DNA of 64,000 bases from Pseudomonas lijiangensis (GTDB lineage: Bacteria > Pseudomonadota > Gammaproteobacteria > Pseudomonadales > Pseudomonadaceae): positions 992,001 through 1,056,000 of the forward strand of contig NZ_CP076668.1 of the NCBI RefSeq assembly GCF_018968705.1. The letters are read 5' to 3'. The notes under the pieces were generated by a model. The model was not told where the DNA came from. It ran no database searches and saw only the letters and a program-made list of their open reading frames with translations. The number at the start of each line of letters is the position of its first letter. The first letter of the stretch is position 1. This document shows positions 61,764-64,000 of this stretch, piece after piece. The translations under genes and the position numbers were made by a program.

Positions 61764-61825
61764 TGAAGAATCAGAGCGAATATCAAACCAAAGGGTGGGT
61801 TATGGCTTGATCACAACCATAGAAT

Positions 61826-61878
61826 CTCCCACACATACACTCATACACACCCCAGTGGGAGCGAATTCATTCGCGAAA
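61826..61878. repeat. Right part of the interrupted family A REP
   Basis: CTCCCACAC... then GTGGGAGCGAATTCATTCGCGAA. Together with 60642-60659 it forms a normal paired REP. The AraC gene stop codon is inside it. Confidence 0.9.
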
Positions 61879-62751
61879 GCCGGTAAAAGCCTGCCGATAT
61901 TCCCCAGGTGTTGCCCCGATGGCCTGACGAAAACGATTGCTGAAATGACTGGCGCTGGCAAAACCGCAGGCCAGGGCCACGTCGCTCAGTGGCTGGGCGG
62001 TATGGCGCAGGAGGTGACAGGCATGGGACAAGCGGCGGGCCAGCAGGTATTGATGTGGCGGCAGGCCAAAGCTTTCGCGGAACATGCGGGCGAAATGGTA
62101 TTCGGAGAGCGCACAGAGCCCGGCCAGTTGCCCGAGGCTGAGCGGGTCGGCCAGATGCATCTCTATGAAGTCCACCAACTGACGACGCAGGTGCGGGGCC
62201 AGTCCGCCTTTGAGACGCAACCCCTCACGCAACCCCACCTGACCGAGCAGTGCATGGCTGAGCATTTCATGGGCCAGGCTGCTGGTGATCAGTCGCTCGG
62301 CAGGCTCTGCCCAGTTCATCTGTATCAGCCTCTGAAAACGTCCTGCCTGTACGGCATCCTCGGCAAAGGTGTTTTCCTGTAACTGCATCTCCCGGGGTTC
62401 GCGATCCAGCAACGTCACACAGCCCAGCGCGAACTGTTCCTGGGTGATATACAAATGCGCCAGACGGATTTCGCCATTGATGACCCAGGCCGACTCATGG
62501 CCGGCTGGTAACGTGCAGAGTTTGCCGGGCGAGCCTTTCTGATCGGGTTTGTCACGGCGGAAAGTGCCGGTGCCGTCGGCGATATAGCACGACAGCGTGT
62601 GGTGCGTCGGTGCTTGATATTCCTGTGAGTCATGCCGGTTGTGCCATAACGCAGCCATCAAACCATCGCCCAGGGGCGCGCACTGCTCCAGGCGGGCATG
62701 GGGTGAGTTGTTCAAGGCCTGAAAGACCTGGATGGATTCAATGGGCGGCAT
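61867..62751 (-). CDS. AraC-family transcriptional regulator
   Basis: A 294-residue regulator with an N-terminal cupin-like sensing part (HTLSCYIADGTGTFRRDKPD, LCTLPAGHESAWVINGEIRL) and a C-terminal double helix-turn-helix. First: LSLGQLAGLCALSEYHFARM. Second: LSDVALACGFASASHFSNRF followed by RQAIGATPGEYRQAF, the AraC signature. Its last residues (FRE-stop) are encoded by a REP. It is divergent from the DMT transporter, which it may control (inference). Confidence 0.92.
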   Translation of the reverse strand: MPPIESIQVFQALNNSPHARLEQCAPLGDGLMAALWHNRHDSQEYQAPTHHTLSCYIADGTGTFRRDKPDQKGSPGKLCTLPAGHESAWVINGEIRLAHLYITQEQFALGCVTLLDREPREMQLQENTFAEDAVQAGRFQRLIQMNWAEPAERLITSSLAHEMLSHALLGQVGLREGLRLKGGLAPHLRRQLVDFIEMHLADPLSLGQLAGLCALSEYHFARMFRESFGLPPHQYLLARRLSHACHLLRHTAQPLSDVALACGFASASHFSNRFRQAIGATPGEYRQAFTGFRE

Positions 62752-62884
62752 GGCGATTCCTCTAAGCCTGCATCCTACCCGCGAGAAAAGCGGCTGCCAT
62801 CACCTTGACGATCAAATGCGCAAGATTATGCAAGCGAGGCTCAGGGCGCGGCAGCAGACTCAAGGCTCATTGAGGAGCTGTGCC

Positions 62885-63835
62885 ATGAACATCTCGCTGT
62901 ATCTGCTGACTGTCTTGATCTGGGGAACGACCTGGATTGCCCTGAAACTGCAACTTGGCGATGTCGCGATCCCGGTGTCGATTCTCTATCGCTTCGCACT
63001 GGCGGCCCTGATCCTGTTCGCGCTGCTCCTGCTCAGCGGGAAGCTGCAACCGGTCAACCGTCGCGGGCAGTTGATCTGTCTGGCACAGGGCTTGTGCCTG
63101 TTCTGTGTCAACTTCATGTGTTTCTACACGGCCAGCCAGTGGAACCCCAGCGGCCTGATCGCCGTGGTGTTCTCGACCGCGACCTTATGGAATGCGCTGA
63201 ATGCGCGGATCTTCTTCAAGCAGAAAGTGGCACGCAACGTACTGGCTGGCGGTGCAATGGGTTTGACGGGGCTTGCGTGCCTGTTCTGGCCTGAGTTGTC
63301 GAACCACGATGCCAGTCGCGAAACCTTCATCGGTCTTGGCCTGGCACTGCTGGGAACCCTGTGCTTTTCGGCGGGCAACATGCTGTCGAGCCTGCAACAG
63401 AAAGCCGGGCTGCGGCCCTTGACCACCAACGCCTGGGGGATGCTCTACGGGGCGACGATACTGGGCGTGTATTGCCTGTTCATCGGTGCGCCGCTGGCCT
63501 TTGAGTGGAACGCGCGCTACATCGGCTCGCTGCTGTATCTGGTCATACCCGGTTCGGTCATCGGTTTCACGGCCTACCTGACACTGGTCGGGCGTATGGG
63601 GCCAGAGCGTGCGGCGTATTGCACGGTGCTGTTCCCGGTGGTGGCGTTGAATATCTCGGCGTGGGTCGAAGGCTACCAATGGACCTTGCCCGCGTTGTTC
63701 GGGCTGGTGTTGGTGATGCTGGGGAATGTGCTGGTGTTCAGAAAGCCGAAGGCCTCTTCCACAGTCAAACCAGCTTCTGTGGGAGGGGCCTTGGCCGCGA
63801 CGGTTTTTGTCACCCCTTCCAGACCTGCGGATTGA
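62885..63835 (+). CDS. EamA/DMT-family transporter with REP-derived C-terminus
   Basis: A 316-residue inner-membrane transporter with ten predicted helices in two EamA halves, starting MNISLYLLTVLIWGTTWIAL, second half near AGNMLSSLQQKAGLRPLTTN. ATG 62885 has a GAGGAG site; the open frame to 62732 is ignored. After the last helix (FGLVLVMLGNVLVFRKPKAS) the frame runs through one arm of the family C repeat (ASVGGALAATV) and ends 26 bp inside the convergent ghrB-like gene. The tail is thus probably not functional. Substrate unknown. Confidence 0.85.
   Translation: MNISLYLLTVLIWGTTWIALKLQLGDVAIPVSILYRFALAALILFALLLLSGKLQPVNRRGQLICLAQGLCLFCVNFMCFYTASQWNPSGLIAVVFSTATLWNALNARIFFKQKVARNVLAGGAMGLTGLACLFWPELSNHDASRETFIGLGLALLGTLCFSAGNMLSSLQQKAGLRPLTTNAWGMLYGATILGVYCLFIGAPLAFEWNARYIGSLLYLVIPGSVIGFTAYLTLVGRMGPERAAYCTVLFPVVALNISAWVEGYQWTLPALFGLVLVMLGNVLVFRKPKASSTVKPASVGGALAATVFVTPSRPAD
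63780..63802. repeat. Single arm of family C repeat inside the DMT gene
   Basis: GTGGGAGGGGCCTTGGCCGCGAC, identical to one arm of the palindrome at 50047-50100, embedded in coding sequence. Confidence 0.85.
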
Positions 63836-64000
63836 CCAGATCCTGCGGACGCTCACCCTGCAGGGCGCTGCGCAGGTTGTTGTACGCACGATCGGCCATG
63901 GCCTGACGGGTTTCGTGGGTCGCCGAGCCGATGTGCGGCAGGGTCACGGCATTGCTCAGGCTGAACAGCGGCGATTCGCTCAGAGGTTCTTTTTCGTACA
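63810..64000 (-). CDS. D-2-hydroxyacid dehydrogenase (GhrB/TkrA-like), C-terminal end only
   Basis: The last 62 or so codons of a gene that continues beyond the window. The visible part has TLPHIGSATHETRQAMADRA, the catalytic His region of glyoxylate/2-ketogluconate reductases, and ends DLVNPQVWKG. It is convergent with, and overlaps by 26 bp, the DMT transporter gene. Confidence 0.85.
   Translation of the reverse strand, partial: YEKEPLSESPLFSLSNAVTLPHIGSATHETRQAMADRAYNNLRSALQGERPQDLVNPQVWKG

Larger units (their letters stand above)
60660..61825 (+). mobile_element. IS110-family insertion sequence
   Basis: About 1.17 kb between two halves of a REP. The intact REP would read TTCGCGAATGAATTCGCTCCCAC. 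The left part ends ...GAATTCGCT, the right part resumes CTCCCACAC, so a CT dinucleotide is at each border. There are no terminal inverted repeats, as in IS110. It contains a roughly 200-bp 5' noncoding end and one DEDD transposase gene. The boundaries are set by the REP and are exact to within the shared CT. Confidence 0.85.

Overview
The window is a GC-rich, gene-dense bacterial chromosome segment. Its gene content and order are typical of Pseudomonas: upp/hpt/PA4642-type protein/mqo; rsmC/hprA/LysE/alkK-like/DUF1302/DUF1329/MalT-like regulator/OmpA lipoprotein/pta/slyD/gpx; cysZ/trxB; leucine dehydrogenase with a 2-oxoacid dehydrogenase, yebG and psiE. A HopJ-family gene and several Pseudomonas-type REP palindromes point to the fluorescens/syringae side of the genus. 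The species cannot be fixed from sequence reading alone.

Layout. 1-6.7 kb: purine/pyrimidine salvage (upp, hpt), an amino-acid ABC permease plus binding protein divergent from a homocysteine S-methyltransferase, and malate:quinone oxidoreductase. 6.7-15.1 kb: small conserved proteins, a lipoprotein, an acyltransferase, a variant SRAP protein, an M48 lipoprotein protease, a TMEM165/GDT1 manganese exporter behind a yybP-ykoY riboswitch, rsmC and a hydroxypyruvate reductase. 15.1-24.3 kb: LysE exporter, medium-chain acyl-CoA ligase, DUF1302/DUF1329 envelope pair and a large MalT-type LuxR regulator. 24.4-31 kb: OmpA-like lipoprotein, acyltransferase, pta without ackA, slyD, glutathione peroxidase and a glycosyltransferase. 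31-33 kb: an AT-richer accessory insert with an orphan FlhE-like secreted protein and two unknown proteins behind a sigma-54 promoter. 33-40.2 kb: cysZ, trxB, hopJ, DUF1244, folM, a monooxygenase-domain membrane protein, a PilZ protein, a MioC flavodoxin, an unknown gene and SirB1. 40.4-45.8 kb: leucine dehydrogenase and 2-oxoacid dehydrogenase E1alpha/E1beta/E2, LexA-controlled yebG, psiE.

45.8-61.9 kb is accessory. It begins with a duplicated cassette (REP, DUF6124 gene, long structured leader) and a DUF3509 gene. Three FecI/FecR signalling pairs follow. One has no adjacent receptor, one controls a clear ferric-citrate receptor FecA, and one closes a six-gene operon (DUF3649, PepSY reductase, DUF3325, FecI, FecR, siderophore receptor). 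Fur-like boxes lie upstream. The region ends in an IS110-family element.

The most striking observation is that IS110 element. It sits exactly inside a REP palindrome with a CT dinucleotide at both borders. Its 5' noncoding end contains two 7-nt segments matching the left flank and complementary to the right flank of that REP, as expected for the target guides of a bridge RNA. The transposase is frameshifted near its C-terminus. Second come the two DUF6124 leaders, which keep a set of nested inverted repeats with one compensatory base-pair change. Four families of inverted repeats (called A-D here) are scattered between genes; family A supplies the stop codons of two genes and family C part of another gene's coding sequence.
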